64,000 bases of DNA from Akkermansiaceae bacterium UBA1315 (GCA_002307065.1 DBTN01000006.1:13231-77230); one strand, 5' to 3'; shown: positions 31,747 through 41,240, numbered from the stretch's first letter. Notes: a model not told the origin generated them from the sequence alone. Translations and numbers: made by a program.

Positions 31747-33360
31747 TTACATCAAATACAGGACAGGGAAAACGAAGATCCAGACCAAGTCGACAAAGTG
31801 CCAGAACAGGCCGCCGACTTCCACCCGGTTGGCAAGCCACTCGGGATTGGCGAGATACATTTTTTTCCCACAGAAGAGATAATATCCCAGAACGATCGCA
31901 CCACCGATGACGTGCAGACCGTGCAAACCGGTCATCGTGAAATAAATCGCATAATAAGTATTCCAAGATGGAGTGAACTTCGAAGCGAATCCGATCTGCT
32001 CCCGAGGCACCGAGAAATGCGGGAAGGTTTCGTCCCCACGCGCTGCATAGTTCGGGCCGACGAATTCTTCCGCCAGGCTAGCGGTTCCAGAAAGCTTCGG
32101 ACGTCCTTCCGATTCGACCTTCTTCACCAGTTCTTTCCAGCCAATGCGGTAGCGATCTTTGTGAGTCGGCTCACGCTTCGGATTGCCTTTCTTGTCGGTG
32201 CCGTAATCTTTCAACAACTCCGCTTCGAGCTTCGCGACTTCGCCTTTGTGCCACTCCCACGCCTCACGGGCGAATGGGCTATTCTGAACCAGCCACGATG
32301 CGTCGATCGCGGAGATCGGATCGATCCCCTTTTGCTCGGCTTTCATCGCGAGATGCTGGAAGTCGATCGCGTCAACATGGTGGAAAATCATCGGGCTCTC
32401 CAAGAGCTTCCCTTCGATGACGGTATCGTCACGAAGACGGGACTGAGTTGCACCTTCCTGGACGTCACGAGGACGGAACATGAACTCAACCGGTGGATTG
32501 ACCGTGAAACCAACGGTGGAAATTTCGCTGATCAGCTTCGGTGCGAGTGCCGCAGGGTCAACGCTCACGGCTCCGGCCAATTGCCAACCTTTCAGTTCAG
32601 GACTGTCGTTTTTTGCAATCTTCCATTCTTCGCGAAGCGCTGCGGTACGATGCACACTGTTGCTCTTACGTGCCGCGAGATGAGCTTTTTGAATGCGGCT
32701 GAGCAATCCAGGCGAAAGTTTATCTCCTGCCTTGGCGATGACTTCTTCCTTACCGCCAATTTCGGTGATGGCTTTGATGTCTTCGGTCAGTGTGATCTCA
32801 GCGTTATGATGAGCAGCTTGACCCATCAGGCTTTCAACCCATGGTTTGTGGAAACGCACGGTGCTGAATGTCAACTTGGACGCTTCGATGAGAATCTGGT
32901 TTTCCTCGATCTTGTGGCCTTTGTAATCTTTGACCTCAACACCGTCTTCTTTTTCGTAGCCGAGGTGGCCTTCGATCACCGTGTAATCCTTCAACCGAAC
33001 GGCTTGGTGATGAAGTTTGACGTTATATTCGATGCCTTTCAGAACCATGAAGATGGCGGCGCAAGCGACCGTGATACCCATGAAAATCTGGAACCGGCGC
33101 CATTGACGGAGCTTCAGCGAAGCCCATGCGAAAACCACCGTCACGGAGGAACCGATCAAGACGAACGTGTTGATCAGACCCGGAAGCACCGGCAAGGTCC
33201 GCTCGGGCCAAGGATAATCCGCGCCGATCCGGAGAAAGACGTAGGCTGAGAAAAATCCGCCGAAGAGCATGACTTCTGACGCCAAAAACAGCCAGATGGC
33301 GATCTTGGAGTTGAAGAGACCCGTATCCTTGCGGGGTGTGACGATGTAGGGAATTTCCAT
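31747..33360 (-). CDS. coxC: cytochrome c oxidase subunit III with a large soluble insertion
   Basis: The N-terminal 118 residues hold three helices (WLFLASEVMLFGGFFSAYVF, LINTFVLIGSSVTVVFAWAS, IFMGITVACAAIFMVLKGIEY). The C-terminal 76 residues (462-537) hold two (FTMTGLHGLHVIGGAIVLGY and FWHFVDLVWIFVFPVLYL). Together they make a complete five-helix subunit III of the heme-copper oxidase. Between them, residues about 120-460 form a hydrophilic, charged segment without membrane helices, in place of a loop normally a few tens of residues long. The frame is continuous, so it is not a frameshift. The ends of the normal sequence and the coxA neighbour make the identity firm; the insert is unexplained. 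Confidence 0.9.
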   Translation of the reverse strand: MEIPYIVTPRKDTGLFNSKIAIWLFLASEVMLFGGFFSAYVFLRIGADYPWPERTLPVLPGLINTFVLIGSSVTVVFAWASLKLRQWRRFQIFMGITVACAAIFMVLKGIEYNVKLHHQAVRLKDYTVIEGHLGYEKEDGVEVKDYKGHKIEENQILIEASKLTFSTVRFHKPWVESLMGQAAHHNAEITLTEDIKAITEIGGKEEVIAKAGDKLSPGLLSRIQKAHLAARKSNSVHRTAALREEWKIAKNDSPELKGWQLAGAVSVDPAALAPKLISEISTVGFTVNPPVEFMFRPRDVQEGATQSRLRDDTVIEGKLLESPMIFHHVDAIDFQHLAMKAEQKGIDPISAIDASWLVQNSPFAREAWEWHKGEVAKLEAELLKDYGTDKKGNPKREPTHKDRYRIGWKELVKKVESEGRPKLSGTASLAEEFVGPNYAARGDETFPHFSVPREQIGFASKFTPSWNTYYAIYFTMTGLHGLHVIGGAIVLGYYLFCGKKMYLANPEWLANRVEVGGLFWHFVDLVWIFVFPVLYLM

Positions 33361-33430
33361 GGATCGAGAAGAAAAGTAGGCGTGGTTTCAGATCGCAACC
33401 GGTCAGCAACGACCGGCTGCTCTTGAAGAA

Positions 33431-35347
33431 TCAGTGAGCGGAAGGAGTGTTGTCGTGAACCGGATCCGGCTTCACCTCGGCCGGCTTGGCTTTAGGCTCC
33501 ACCCACTGAGGGAGGAAGTCGCCTTCACAATCAGGACGGCTGTATTCGTAAGGTCCACGATAGACGACTGGGTCGAAGGTGAAGTTGCCATGACCAGGAG
33601 GTGTCGGAGTGGCCCACTCCAAAGTCGTCGCATCCCAAGGGTTGTCGTTCTCGACCTTTTTACCGAACTTCAGCGAAAGGAAAACGTTCAGGATGAAAGG
33701 AATCTGAGCGATCGCCAAGGTCCACGCACCCATCGACATGAGAATGTTCAGGTCGATGTGTTGAACAACCGTATTTCCGAAAACGTTGACGCTGTCTTGA
33801 GCCTTGGAAAGATAGGCGTCGCCACCGTTATACCAACGGCGATGGAATCCGGCCATCCCCTGCACAAGCATCGGGAAAAAGATAATGTTCATGCAGATCA
33901 AGCTCGGCCAGAAGTGAAGATGGCCCAACGAGTTCTTCATGTACCGTCCAGTCACTTTTGGATACCAGTGATAGATACCGGCAAAGAGGCCGAACAGGAT
34001 TCCTGGCGCGACGACGTAATGGAAGTGCCCGATCACGTAGTAGGTATCGTGAAGGTGAAGGTCAGCCAAGTTGAAAGCCAATGGCAAGCCCGTCAGACCA
34101 CCGATGCCGAACATCGGCAAGAACGCACAGGCCCAAATCATCGGCATCGTGAACCGGATGGATCCGCCCCAGAGGGAGATAATCATCGCTGTCAAAAGAA
34201 TCACCGAAGGCACCGAGATCAGAACGGTCGTCGTCTGGAACCAGGTCGAAACGACCGGACCCATGCCCGTCATATACATGTGGTGAGCCCACACGATGAA
34301 GGAAAGGAATCCAAGCACCAGGACGGAATAGACCATCGACTTATAACCCCAAAGCGGCTTGCGGGTGTTGACCGGGATGATTTCGGCAACGCAGGCCAAT
34401 GACGGAAGAAGGAGAACGTAAACTTCAGGGTGACCGAGGAACCAGAACAAGTGCTGGAACAGCAGCGGCGAACCGCCACCGGAAAGATCTGCGAGACCTT
34501 CGCTTTTCGTAAACAATCCGGATGGCATGAAGAACGACGAGTGAGTGACCCGGTCCATCAATTGCATGATACCGGCGGCTTCAAGCGGCGGGAAGGCAAG
34601 GAGAAGCAAGAAACCGGTCACAAGCATGGCCCAGACGAAAAATGGCAGGCGCATCCACGTCATCCCGCGAGCACGGAGGTTAATGATGGTGGTGATGAAG
34701 TTCACCGAGCCGAGAAGCGACGAGGTGATCAAAAGAACGAGGCCCCCCAACCACTGGGTTTGTCCGGAAAGCCACTGGTTGACCACTTGTCCATCCGCAA
34801 AACCAGCGAGCGGCGAGTAGTTCGTCCATCCGGATTTTGCAGCACCGGATTCCAAGAAAAACGATCCGCACATCACCAAGCCACCGGCAAGATAAAGCCA
34901 GTAGCTCATCATGTTCAGTTTAGGGAATGCCATGTCGGGAGCACCAATTTGAAGGGGCGTCACGTAGTTACCGAACGCTCCGAAACCAAGAGGCACAATG
35001 CCAAGGAACACCATGATCGTCCCGTGCATCGCACCGAACATGTTGTAGGTTTCCCCAGTGACCTTGCCATCCTGCAACCAGCGGGCTTTCCATCCATCGG
35101 TGAAAATCCAGCTCATCCACGAAGGAAGCGGTTCATGGGGATACGCGATGCTCCAACGCATCACCATCATCAGATAAAATCCGAAGGCGAGGAACAACAA
35201 GGCGGTGATGCCATATTGAATACCGATCCATTTGTGGTCGGTCGAAAAAACGTATTTCTGAATAAAGCCCGGATTGTGATGATCATCGTGGTGATGATCG
35301 TCATGGTGGGCATCGTGCCCTGCAAGGGTGTGGTCGTGAGAGCTCAT
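33431..35347 (-). CDS. coxA: cytochrome c oxidase subunit I
   Basis: The catalytic subunit of an aa3-type (A-family) oxygen reductase: 638 residues and 12 membrane helices. The low-spin haem His is in GAMHGTIMVF, the CuB and Tyr motif in WFLGHPEVYVLLLP, the CuB His pair in WAHHMYMTGM, and the haem a3/a His pair in VIGHFHYVVAPG. A strongly His-rich N-terminus (HDAHHDDHHHDDHH) precedes helix I and might bind copper or other metal. The gene lies upstream of coxC in the respiratory operon and just downstream of a cytochrome c. Confidence 0.95.
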   Translation of the reverse strand: MSSHDHTLAGHDAHHDDHHHDDHHNPGFIQKYVFSTDHKWIGIQYGITALLFLAFGFYLMMVMRWSIAYPHEPLPSWMSWIFTDGWKARWLQDGKVTGETYNMFGAMHGTIMVFLGIVPLGFGAFGNYVTPLQIGAPDMAFPKLNMMSYWLYLAGGLVMCGSFFLESGAAKSGWTNYSPLAGFADGQVVNQWLSGQTQWLGGLVLLITSSLLGSVNFITTIINLRARGMTWMRLPFFVWAMLVTGFLLLLAFPPLEAAGIMQLMDRVTHSSFFMPSGLFTKSEGLADLSGGGSPLLFQHLFWFLGHPEVYVLLLPSLACVAEIIPVNTRKPLWGYKSMVYSVLVLGFLSFIVWAHHMYMTGMGPVVSTWFQTTTVLISVPSVILLTAMIISLWGGSIRFTMPMIWACAFLPMFGIGGLTGLPLAFNLADLHLHDTYYVIGHFHYVVAPGILFGLFAGIYHWYPKVTGRYMKNSLGHLHFWPSLICMNIIFFPMLVQGMAGFHRRWYNGGDAYLSKAQDSVNVFGNTVVQHIDLNILMSMGAWTLAIAQIPFILNVFLSLKFGKKVENDNPWDATTLEWATPTPPGHGNFTFDPVVYRGPYEYSRPDCEGDFLPQWVEPKAKPAEVKPDPVHDNTPSAH

Positions 35348-35420
35348 AAGTCCGGCTGGCGGCGGTTAGATCGAAGTTAAAGAGTTTGAATCGGCGGACG
35401 AATCCGCCTGCGGTTGAAAA

Positions 35421-36194
35421 TTAGGGAGCGGCGGGTGCTGGAGCGAGGGTCGCTGTGTTAACCATCACCTTTGGATCAAGTGGCTCGCCTGGCAAGGCTT
35501 TCGCGTGATCGGCGGCGAGTTCGTCCGCAGTGACGGCTTGCCCCGCTTTTGCGCGGGCAGCGGAGATTTCCAGAGCGGCCGTCGCCATTTCAACGGTCAC
35601 AATGTCACCGGTGCTATTGCCAAAATTGTTACGGACGTAGGTCATCAAACCGGCCAGATCTTCCGCGGTCATACCGGCTCCTTGAGCAGGCATCACGCCC
35701 GCACCGTAGGTTTTTCCACTACTGGTTGGGCCTTGCAGACCGTTGAGGATGACCATGGCGAATCTCTCGGTTTCACCAAGCACCCATTTGGAACCGGCGA
35801 GCGACGGGTAGTTCGCACCATCGCCTTTCGCGTCGGCGCCGTGGCAACCATTGCATTTGGCGGAATAAATTTTCGAGCCCTTCGCCATGAAGGCAGCGAG
35901 CGCTTCTTTTGGAACCGGTCCCGTATCGCCTGCTCCACCGGCGGGGGTGCGGACGTAATTTTCGCGAAATGTCGAGCTGTAGGCGAAAAGGTTGCCACCG
36001 GCTCCGAGGATACTACCGGCGATCAGAAGCGGGACCGCGCAAACAACGAGGACCCAGAGTGAAACCGGTTCGCGACCGTTATCGGTGATTCTTTTTTCGC
36101 GCGCCGTGGCTGCGGCTTCGCGGATGACGCGACCGTGGGCCTCGGTGACGTTCATCGCGTCCTCAAGATCGGGCTTGTGATTCGGCAAGGACAT
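35421..36194 (-). CDS. membrane-anchored mono-haem cytochrome c
   Basis: A 257-residue protein. A cytoplasmic N-terminus is followed by a membrane helix (LWVLVVCAVPLLIAGSILGAG, about 47-67) and a periplasmic class I cytochrome c domain with CNGCHGADAKGDGANYPSL and a distal Met in GVMPAQGAGM. An Ala/Pro-rich tail follows. It resembles the other cytochrome c of the operon (same SLAGSKWV.../PPLAGSEWV... block), suggesting duplication. Sitting between CcoO and CoxA, it probably carries electrons to the oxidase. Confidence 0.85.
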   Translation of the reverse strand: MSLPNHKPDLEDAMNVTEAHGRVIREAAATAREKRITDNGREPVSLWVLVVCAVPLLIAGSILGAGGNLFAYSSTFRENYVRTPAGGAGDTGPVPKEALAAFMAKGSKIYSAKCNGCHGADAKGDGANYPSLAGSKWVLGETERFAMVILNGLQGPTSSGKTYGAGVMPAQGAGMTAEDLAGLMTYVRNNFGNSTGDIVTVEMATAALEISAARAKAGQAVTADELAADHAKALPGEPLDPKVMVNTATLAPAPAAP

Positions 36195-36228
36195 GGTGTG
36201 GGAAAGTTAGCTACTTAAGGGTAAATTT

Positions 36229-36930
36229 TCAGCTGTCGCCGTCTTTTTTGCCAGGGGCGAAATCCAGTGCGGCAGGGACCGCTTGGTCTTTTTTCAACGA
36301 GAGAAGATAGGAAACGAGCGCTTGGACATCGGCACCCGGGACGATCTCGATCGCTCCCGAATCTTTAAATGCCACCGCTTCGTTCGAAGGATTTCCCTTC
36401 ACCGGTTGCTCAACGAAGAAATAGCGGAAAGACGGGCAGCCCGAATCGCGGTGCTCAGGTTTCGCCCGCGGGTTGTAGAGGTATTGATAAAGCCAAGCCT
36501 CGGCATCGCCACCTTTGGCGTAGATCGATTCGACACGGCGACCGATATTCGACAAATCCGGGCCCATGCGGCTGACACCGATTTGCGCAAATTTTTCGCC
36601 GATGAAATCGAACGCGTTGGTTTCGCGGCGGGTATCGCCCCGGTCTTCGTCCGATTTCAGCCCGCCCCAATCGGCGCGGTAGAGGTCATTTCCGGCATAA
36701 GTCGGACGAATGAGCTGTGTGTGGCAAGTATAGCAACCGTTCTCCGCATAAACGCGGGCACCGTCTGCGATCCGGCCCGTGCGTTTCGGGAAAAAAATCG
36801 CCGAGTCAGGTTCTGCAGTCAGCGGGATCGGCTGAAGATCGCGCATTTTGAAGAACGGGATGACGACGATGGCCAACCAGGCAACACCGAAGCTTACGCC
36901 AAGGCCGAGAATGAAAGTGCGAAGTCTCAT
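36229..36930 (-). CDS. ccoO: cbb3-type oxidase subunit II-like (CcoO), mono-haem cytochrome c
   Basis: A 233-residue protein with an N-terminal membrane anchor (FILGLGVSFGVAWLAIVVIPFF) and a single haem site in AENGCYTCHTQLIRPTYAGN, the hallmark of CcoO. The C-terminal half follows the family (GPDLSNIG, YQYLYNPRAKPEHRDSGCPSF, ALVSYLLSLKK). Unlike the adjacent CcoN-like protein, CcoO keeps its haem-binding residues. It lies 21 bases downstream of that gene. It could pass electrons on within a complex that lacks a cbb3 active site. Confidence 0.9.
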   Translation of the reverse strand: MRLRTFILGLGVSFGVAWLAIVVIPFFKMRDLQPIPLTAEPDSAIFFPKRTGRIADGARVYAENGCYTCHTQLIRPTYAGNDLYRADWGGLKSDEDRGDTRRETNAFDFIGEKFAQIGVSRMGPDLSNIGRRVESIYAKGGDAEAWLYQYLYNPRAKPEHRDSGCPSFRYFFVEQPVKGNPSNEAVAFKDSGAIEIVPGADVQALVSYLLSLKKDQAVPAALDFAPGKKDGDS

Positions 36931-36951
36931 GATTGAGGGAAATATCTAGGC

Positions 36952-38442
36952 TTAGTGAGTGGCGGCGGAACTAGGACCGGTCGTATCAATCAATCCGTCG
37001 TCAAAGTGATGTTCGCCATGGCCCGAACCGAGAAGCGTCGGGTGGGAACTGCGGCGGCCCAGACGGAGCCACATAAGCGTAAGGTGAAGGAAGAAGAAAA
37101 CGTTCGAAAAGAGGATAAAGCACCAAGCGATGGTCGTCGCCACTGCGTAAGGATGGGCGCGGGTTGCAGCGTTCGCCCACGGTTGTTCCCATTGCTCTTG
37201 GCCAACCCCCTGCATCAGACCGCCAAAGAGGGCGACCAAAGCGACGGTGATAATCCCGTAAACGGAGAAGAAGAAGTGGATTTTGATCAACGTGCTGGAA
37301 AGCCACTCCCGCCGGGTGACCCGAGGAACAATGAAATAGACGGCACCGAACATCACCAAGCTGAAGAAGCCGTAAAGGGCGAGGATTTCAAAGCCATAAC
37401 CGGCAAGCGAGAACTGCGTCAGCCGCATCGTCGAACCGGGCAAGTTCAGCAGGAGTGCGGCAAGGGCCAGCACCAGCAACCCGACAATCCCTGCGATCGT
37501 GAAACGAAGCGACGGACTTTGCTCAACGTTTTGCGGAGCAGCGTAGGCGGTACGGAGAATGTTGATGGCGGCCGTGAAGGCTGGAACAAAGAACAGCGCC
37601 GTCGCCGCAGCACCGACATAAGGTAAGAAATAAGGAATCGGCGCACCGGTCAGTTTTTGCATGCCTGCCCATGGGCCTACGATTGCCAGCGACCAGAAGC
37701 CGAGCTTCGCCAGCGCATAGCTGTAAACCGGACGTCCGGTAACTTTCGGGGCAAGATAATAGGCGGCACCGAGAGCGACGGGCGTGAAAAACAGGAACAT
37801 CAAACCGAACTTATACCAGGCGTTGATTCCAGCGGCCATCACTGGGTGACCCGGAAACCACCGAAGCAAGGTATTCGCCGTGATGAAAATCCAAGGGAAC
37901 CAGATCGTCGCAGCGAGCAGATACCATTGGGAGATGTAAACGTAACCTTGTGGCCGAACGCGGAACTGGATGAACGACCAGATGATGATCACGAAATAAG
38001 TCACGATCAGAACCGGCCAGGTGAACGTTGGAAATTCCATCCAAGGCATGCCGCTGCTGTTTCCGCTGAGAATTCCGATGATTCCCAGAAGCACCGTAAA
38101 ATTCCAAACGTGCCCAGCGGTCAGAATGGTTCCTGCAGAACGGCATTCTTGACGGGAGAGACGGGCCATCAGCCAAATGATCACGGCGAATGCGGCCTGG
38201 AATCCCCAGCCGTAAATCAACGCGTTGATGTGCGCTGGGAAAACCCGTCCGTAGGTCAGCCAGCCGCAGCTTGCGAAAAATTCAGGGCTGTGAACTTTCG
38301 CCGAGGAAATGATCCCGAGAATGATCGAGACGGCGAGCCAAGCGGCTCCACTTGTCATGAAAAACATGACAGGGTGGCGCAACGAGCGATCGATATCGGC
38401 GCGGATTTTCGCGTCCTGGAGGTTGGTAGTGAGAGAAGACAT
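36952..38442 (-). CDS. CcoN-like membrane protein lacking most haem-copper ligands
   Basis: A 496-residue, roughly 12-helix protein with clear CcoN layout: GRVFPAHINALIYGW (His71, low-spin haem position), YISQWYLLA, YYLAPKVTGRPVYSY, PRVTRREWLSSTLIKIHFF and GGLMQG. In true CcoN the CuB ligands and haem ligands are in WYGHNAVG, WAGPHHLH and TIGHVHSG. Here the aligned segments read WYKFGLMF (209-216), WAGMQKLT (258-265) and TQFSLAGY (342-349), so five of the six metal/haem His are gone. Oxygen reduction by this subunit is therefore not expected. A structural or quinone/cytochrome docking role is possible. It sits between a cytochrome c and ccoO in the ACIII-oxidase operon. Confidence 0.88.
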   Translation of the reverse strand: MSSLTTNLQDAKIRADIDRSLRHPVMFFMTSGAAWLAVSIILGIISSAKVHSPEFFASCGWLTYGRVFPAHINALIYGWGFQAAFAVIIWLMARLSRQECRSAGTILTAGHVWNFTVLLGIIGILSGNSSGMPWMEFPTFTWPVLIVTYFVIIIWSFIQFRVRPQGYVYISQWYLLAATIWFPWIFITANTLLRWFPGHPVMAAGINAWYKFGLMFLFFTPVALGAAYYLAPKVTGRPVYSYALAKLGFWSLAIVGPWAGMQKLTGAPIPYFLPYVGAAATALFFVPAFTAAINILRTAYAAPQNVEQSPSLRFTIAGIVGLLVLALAALLLNLPGSTMRLTQFSLAGYGFEILALYGFFSLVMFGAVYFIVPRVTRREWLSSTLIKIHFFFSVYGIITVALVALFGGLMQGVGQEQWEQPWANAATRAHPYAVATTIAWCFILFSNVFFFLHLTLMWLRLGRRSSHPTLLGSGHGEHHFDDGLIDTTGPSSAATH

Positions 38443-38471
38443 CGGCTTGGAAAAATTTCGGGAGTGAAGTC

Positions 38472-39230
38472 TCAGGGTTTCGTCAGTTCTTCAACCTTGA
38501 TCTGAGGCTTGCCCACTTCGGAGCGAAGCGCGGCGACTTGTTCCGGCTTCACGGCCGAAGCCTTGTTGCCGAAACTGTTGCGAATGTAGGTCAGCACACC
38601 GGCGATCTGCTCGTCGGTTTGGTAGGCCATCGGAGTCATACCTGCGGGGAAGCTGTATTCTTTCCCGGCGACGGTGATCGGACCGACAAGTCCGCGCATT
38701 TGAATCAGGATGAGGTTCGAAATTGGACCGGTCACCCATTCGGAGCCAGCAAGCGGAGGGCCAGCCGGGCCACCTTCGCCATTTTGGCCGTGGCAGGCAC
38801 CACAAATAAGGAATTGCGCCTTGCCGATTTCCATGACGGCAGGATCGATCGGAGCATCTGCATCGGCGGCGGGAGCGTCGATGGCTGAGGTATCGGCGAC
38901 TGGGGCTTCCGCGAGCTTTTTCGCGGTAGGCGAATTCGGAACAATCTGCTCCGGTTTTTCAACAGCGACCGGTTTGGAGGCGGCGAGTTGTTTTCCGACG
39001 GCAGGGATCACCGCTTCGATTTGCTCTTTGGAGAGAGCGGCGAGTTGAGCCTGATGGATGGTTTCTTTCGTTTTGTAGCGAGCTACCGCTACGACATCCT
39101 CAAGGCTTTCCGCGCCTTTGGTGTTAAAGAGATAGATCGCGCCGAACAGAACGGCGAAAACAAGAAAGGTGCCCAAACCCCACCAAAAGGCAGTGAATCG
39201 GATGAGCGGGGTGTCGCGTGAGGAGTCCAT
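38472..39230 (-). CDS. membrane-anchored mono-haem cytochrome c
   Basis: A 252-residue protein: N-terminal helix (FWWGLGTFLVFAVLFGAIYL, about 12-31), an Ala/Pro/Asp-rich linker (to about 135), then a class I cytochrome c domain with CGACHGQNGEGGPAGPPL and a distal Met in PAGMTPMAYQ. The C-terminal IRNSFGNKASAV is shared with other operon cytochromes. It lies between actF and the CcoN-like gene, with gaps of about 30 bases on each side, and could be the electron exit of ACIII. Confidence 0.85.
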   Translation of the reverse strand: MDSSRDTPLIRFTAFWWGLGTFLVFAVLFGAIYLFNTKGAESLEDVVAVARYKTKETIHQAQLAALSKEQIEAVIPAVGKQLAASKPVAVEKPEQIVPNSPTAKKLAEAPVADTSAIDAPAADADAPIDPAVMEIGKAQFLICGACHGQNGEGGPAGPPLAGSEWVTGPISNLILIQMRGLVGPITVAGKEYSFPAGMTPMAYQTDEQIAGVLTYIRNSFGNKASAVKPEQVAALRSEVGKPQIKVEELTKP

Positions 39231-39263
39231 TTGAAGAAGAAAAAGTTCGGGAATTTCCGGAGG

Positions 39264-40571
39264 TCAGTTCGAAACGTTGGCGGATTCGAGAATGCGAGGA
39301 TCGCGGTTCGGATAAAGCGAGTGCTGGCCGAGAGCACGAAGGAGGAAGAACAAGAACCCGGCACCGATGGTGATGAAGGCGAAGATATCTCCCCAGAATG
39401 CATGCGGAATCGAGACTTGGATGGGACCAAAGACTTCCGGTTTGATATTTCCAAGCGAAATACCGCGCTCAGGAATACTGATCAAATAGTGATCCAGCAC
39501 GTGCATGCAGAGCGTGTAGGCAGCGACGATCGAAAGGTATTTCGGATTTTTCTTCAACCATGCTTGGAGGAGGACGATGAAAGGAATCACGAAGTGGCCG
39601 AACAGCAGCGCGATGTTGGCGACATTCCAGTTGCCGGTGTTACGGATCAGGAAATACGAAGTTTCCTCAGTGATGTTGGCGTACCAGATCAGGAAGTACT
39701 GCGAGAAGGTGATGTAGGCCCAGAACGTGGTGAATGCGAAGAGCAGCTTGCCCATGATATGGAAATGCTCAGGACCCGTGACGTGTTTGAGATGGCCCTG
39801 ACTTTTCAGCCAAGTGCAGACCAGGATGATCACCGCCATCGAGTTCAACGCGGTTCCCGCGAAAAGATACACACCCCACATGGTCGAGAACCATTTATAA
39901 TCCAGTCCCATCATGAAGTCGAAACCGGTGAAGGTGATGGTCAGAGCGAAAATGATCAGCGTGTAGGTCGAGTGAAAACGAGCGCGGAAAAGACGCTTCA
40001 CGCCTGGATTTGGATCGGTGTCTTGATCGGTCGAAAGTTTGCGCAAACCGACAATCACCGCACCGAGGCCGATGGCGTAGAAAAACACGCGGCCATACCA
40101 GAACGGCAGGTTCATGAACCAGTGCTTGTTGTAGAGCAGATGATTCACGTGATGAAGGTGCTCTTTCACATCGCCATGACCGTCACGGTGAATGTTCATC
40201 CACTCGTAAAGATACTGCTGAACTTGTGGGAAAAGCAGCGGGATCGCGAACGCCATCATCCACGGGAAGGTCGAACCGAGGTTCTCAAATGTCCGCCGGA
40301 CGGATGTTCCCCAACCCGAGTTGGAGACGTTGTGAAGCAGGGTCCAGAAGCAACCGCCGATGGACAGGGTCAGGAAAAAGTAAAACGCGAACAGCCAGGA
40401 GTAGGCGAAAGAACCGCGGATTTTTTCGGGAGCGAAAAACAACAGGTAAATGCTGATGATCGCGCCGATGATTGTGATTCCAAGGGCGATAGTTTTCACC
40501 CGCGCGACCTTGGAGGTATCGAGGTGATCGCCGTTGATGGCAATGTCTGCGGATGTGACGTGGTGGGACAT
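39264..40571 (-). CDS. actF: alternative complex III subunit ActF
   Basis: A 435-residue polytopic membrane protein (about 10 helices) of the ACIII F-subunit type, homologous to the NrfD-like ActC. Recognisable stretches are IYLLFFAPEKIRGSFAYSWL, FFLTLSIGGCFWTLLHNVSNSGW and FWAYITFSQYFLIWYAN. ACIII oxidises quinol and reduces cytochrome c, replacing the bc1 complex; ActF is a membrane scaffold with a possible proton path. It follows actE by 18 bases. Confidence 0.88.
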   Translation of the reverse strand: MSHHVTSADIAINGDHLDTSKVARVKTIALGITIIGAIISIYLLFFAPEKIRGSFAYSWLFAFYFFLTLSIGGCFWTLLHNVSNSGWGTSVRRTFENLGSTFPWMMAFAIPLLFPQVQQYLYEWMNIHRDGHGDVKEHLHHVNHLLYNKHWFMNLPFWYGRVFFYAIGLGAVIVGLRKLSTDQDTDPNPGVKRLFRARFHSTYTLIIFALTITFTGFDFMMGLDYKWFSTMWGVYLFAGTALNSMAVIILVCTWLKSQGHLKHVTGPEHFHIMGKLLFAFTTFWAYITFSQYFLIWYANITEETSYFLIRNTGNWNVANIALLFGHFVIPFIVLLQAWLKKNPKYLSIVAAYTLCMHVLDHYLISIPERGISLGNIKPEVFGPIQVSIPHAFWGDIFAFITIGAGFLFFLLRALGQHSLYPNRDPRILESANVSN

Positions 40572-40589
40572 CTCTGATTCGGAAAAGGA

Positions 40590-41240
40590 TTATTGAGCCG
40601 AAGTTTTGCTTTCGTTTGCGGCTTGGAGAGTTCGGACGTAGGCGATGATCGCCCACCGGTCTCTAACAGGAACATTCGCGCCGTAAGGGCCCATTTGGCC
40701 TTTACCGTGCGTGATGACTTCAAACATCCGGCCGTCTGGGTAGGTTGCCGATTTGTAAGGATCACCCAAAAGATTTGCGATACCGGGAACGCCGTATTGG
40801 CTGGTAATCCCCTGCCCGTTTCCGGAGGAACCGTGGCACACCGCGCAGTAAATCCCGAAACGTTCCTGACCGCGTTTGATCAGTTCGTGAGCGTTCTCTT
40901 CGGTCAGCGAAAGCTCTTCAGGCATACCGGTTCCGAAATAATCGCCAACGTGACCGCTGAAATAGTAACCGGTCTGGCCACCGAATTCGTATTCCGGAAT
41001 GCCGCCGATGACGTTTAGACCCTCTTCGTTAAAGCCGCGCGGTTGGGTTTCGGTGACCGGCAGACGACCGCCGTGACCATCCGCGAAAAACGGATCCGGT
41101 TTCTGAGCGCGGAGTTTATCCTGCTCATCCATGTCCGGGAAAATCCGGATCGGTGGCTTGGAAAATTTCTGGCCGCGGAATCCAAAGATTCCAACGACAA
41201 GCACCGCGATGATCGCGTAAACAAGGAAGAAGTAGCGCAT
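40590..41240 (-). CDS. actE: alternative complex III subunit ActE, mono-haem cytochrome c
   Basis: A 216-residue protein with an N-terminal membrane anchor (MRYFFLVYAIIAVLVVGIFGF), then the ACIII-E pattern FPDMDEQDKLRAQKP and SGHVGDYFGTGMPEELSLT. The haem site is CAVCHGSSGNGQG, and a distal Met is likely in GKGQMGPYG. It is the mono-haem cytochrome subunit that relays electrons from ActA out of the complex. Confidence 0.9.
   Translation of the reverse strand: MRYFFLVYAIIAVLVVGIFGFRGQKFSKPPIRIFPDMDEQDKLRAQKPDPFFADGHGGRLPVTETQPRGFNEEGLNVIGGIPEYEFGGQTGYYFSGHVGDYFGTGMPEELSLTEENAHELIKRGQERFGIYCAVCHGSSGNGQGITSQYGVPGIANLLGDPYKSATYPDGRMFEVITHGKGQMGPYGANVPVRDRWAIIAYVRTLQAANESKTSAQ

Noticed and set aside
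31738..33249. 503-residue plus-strand open frame opposite coxC
   Set aside because: Antisense shadow of coxC; it has no domain and its codons mirror the real gene.
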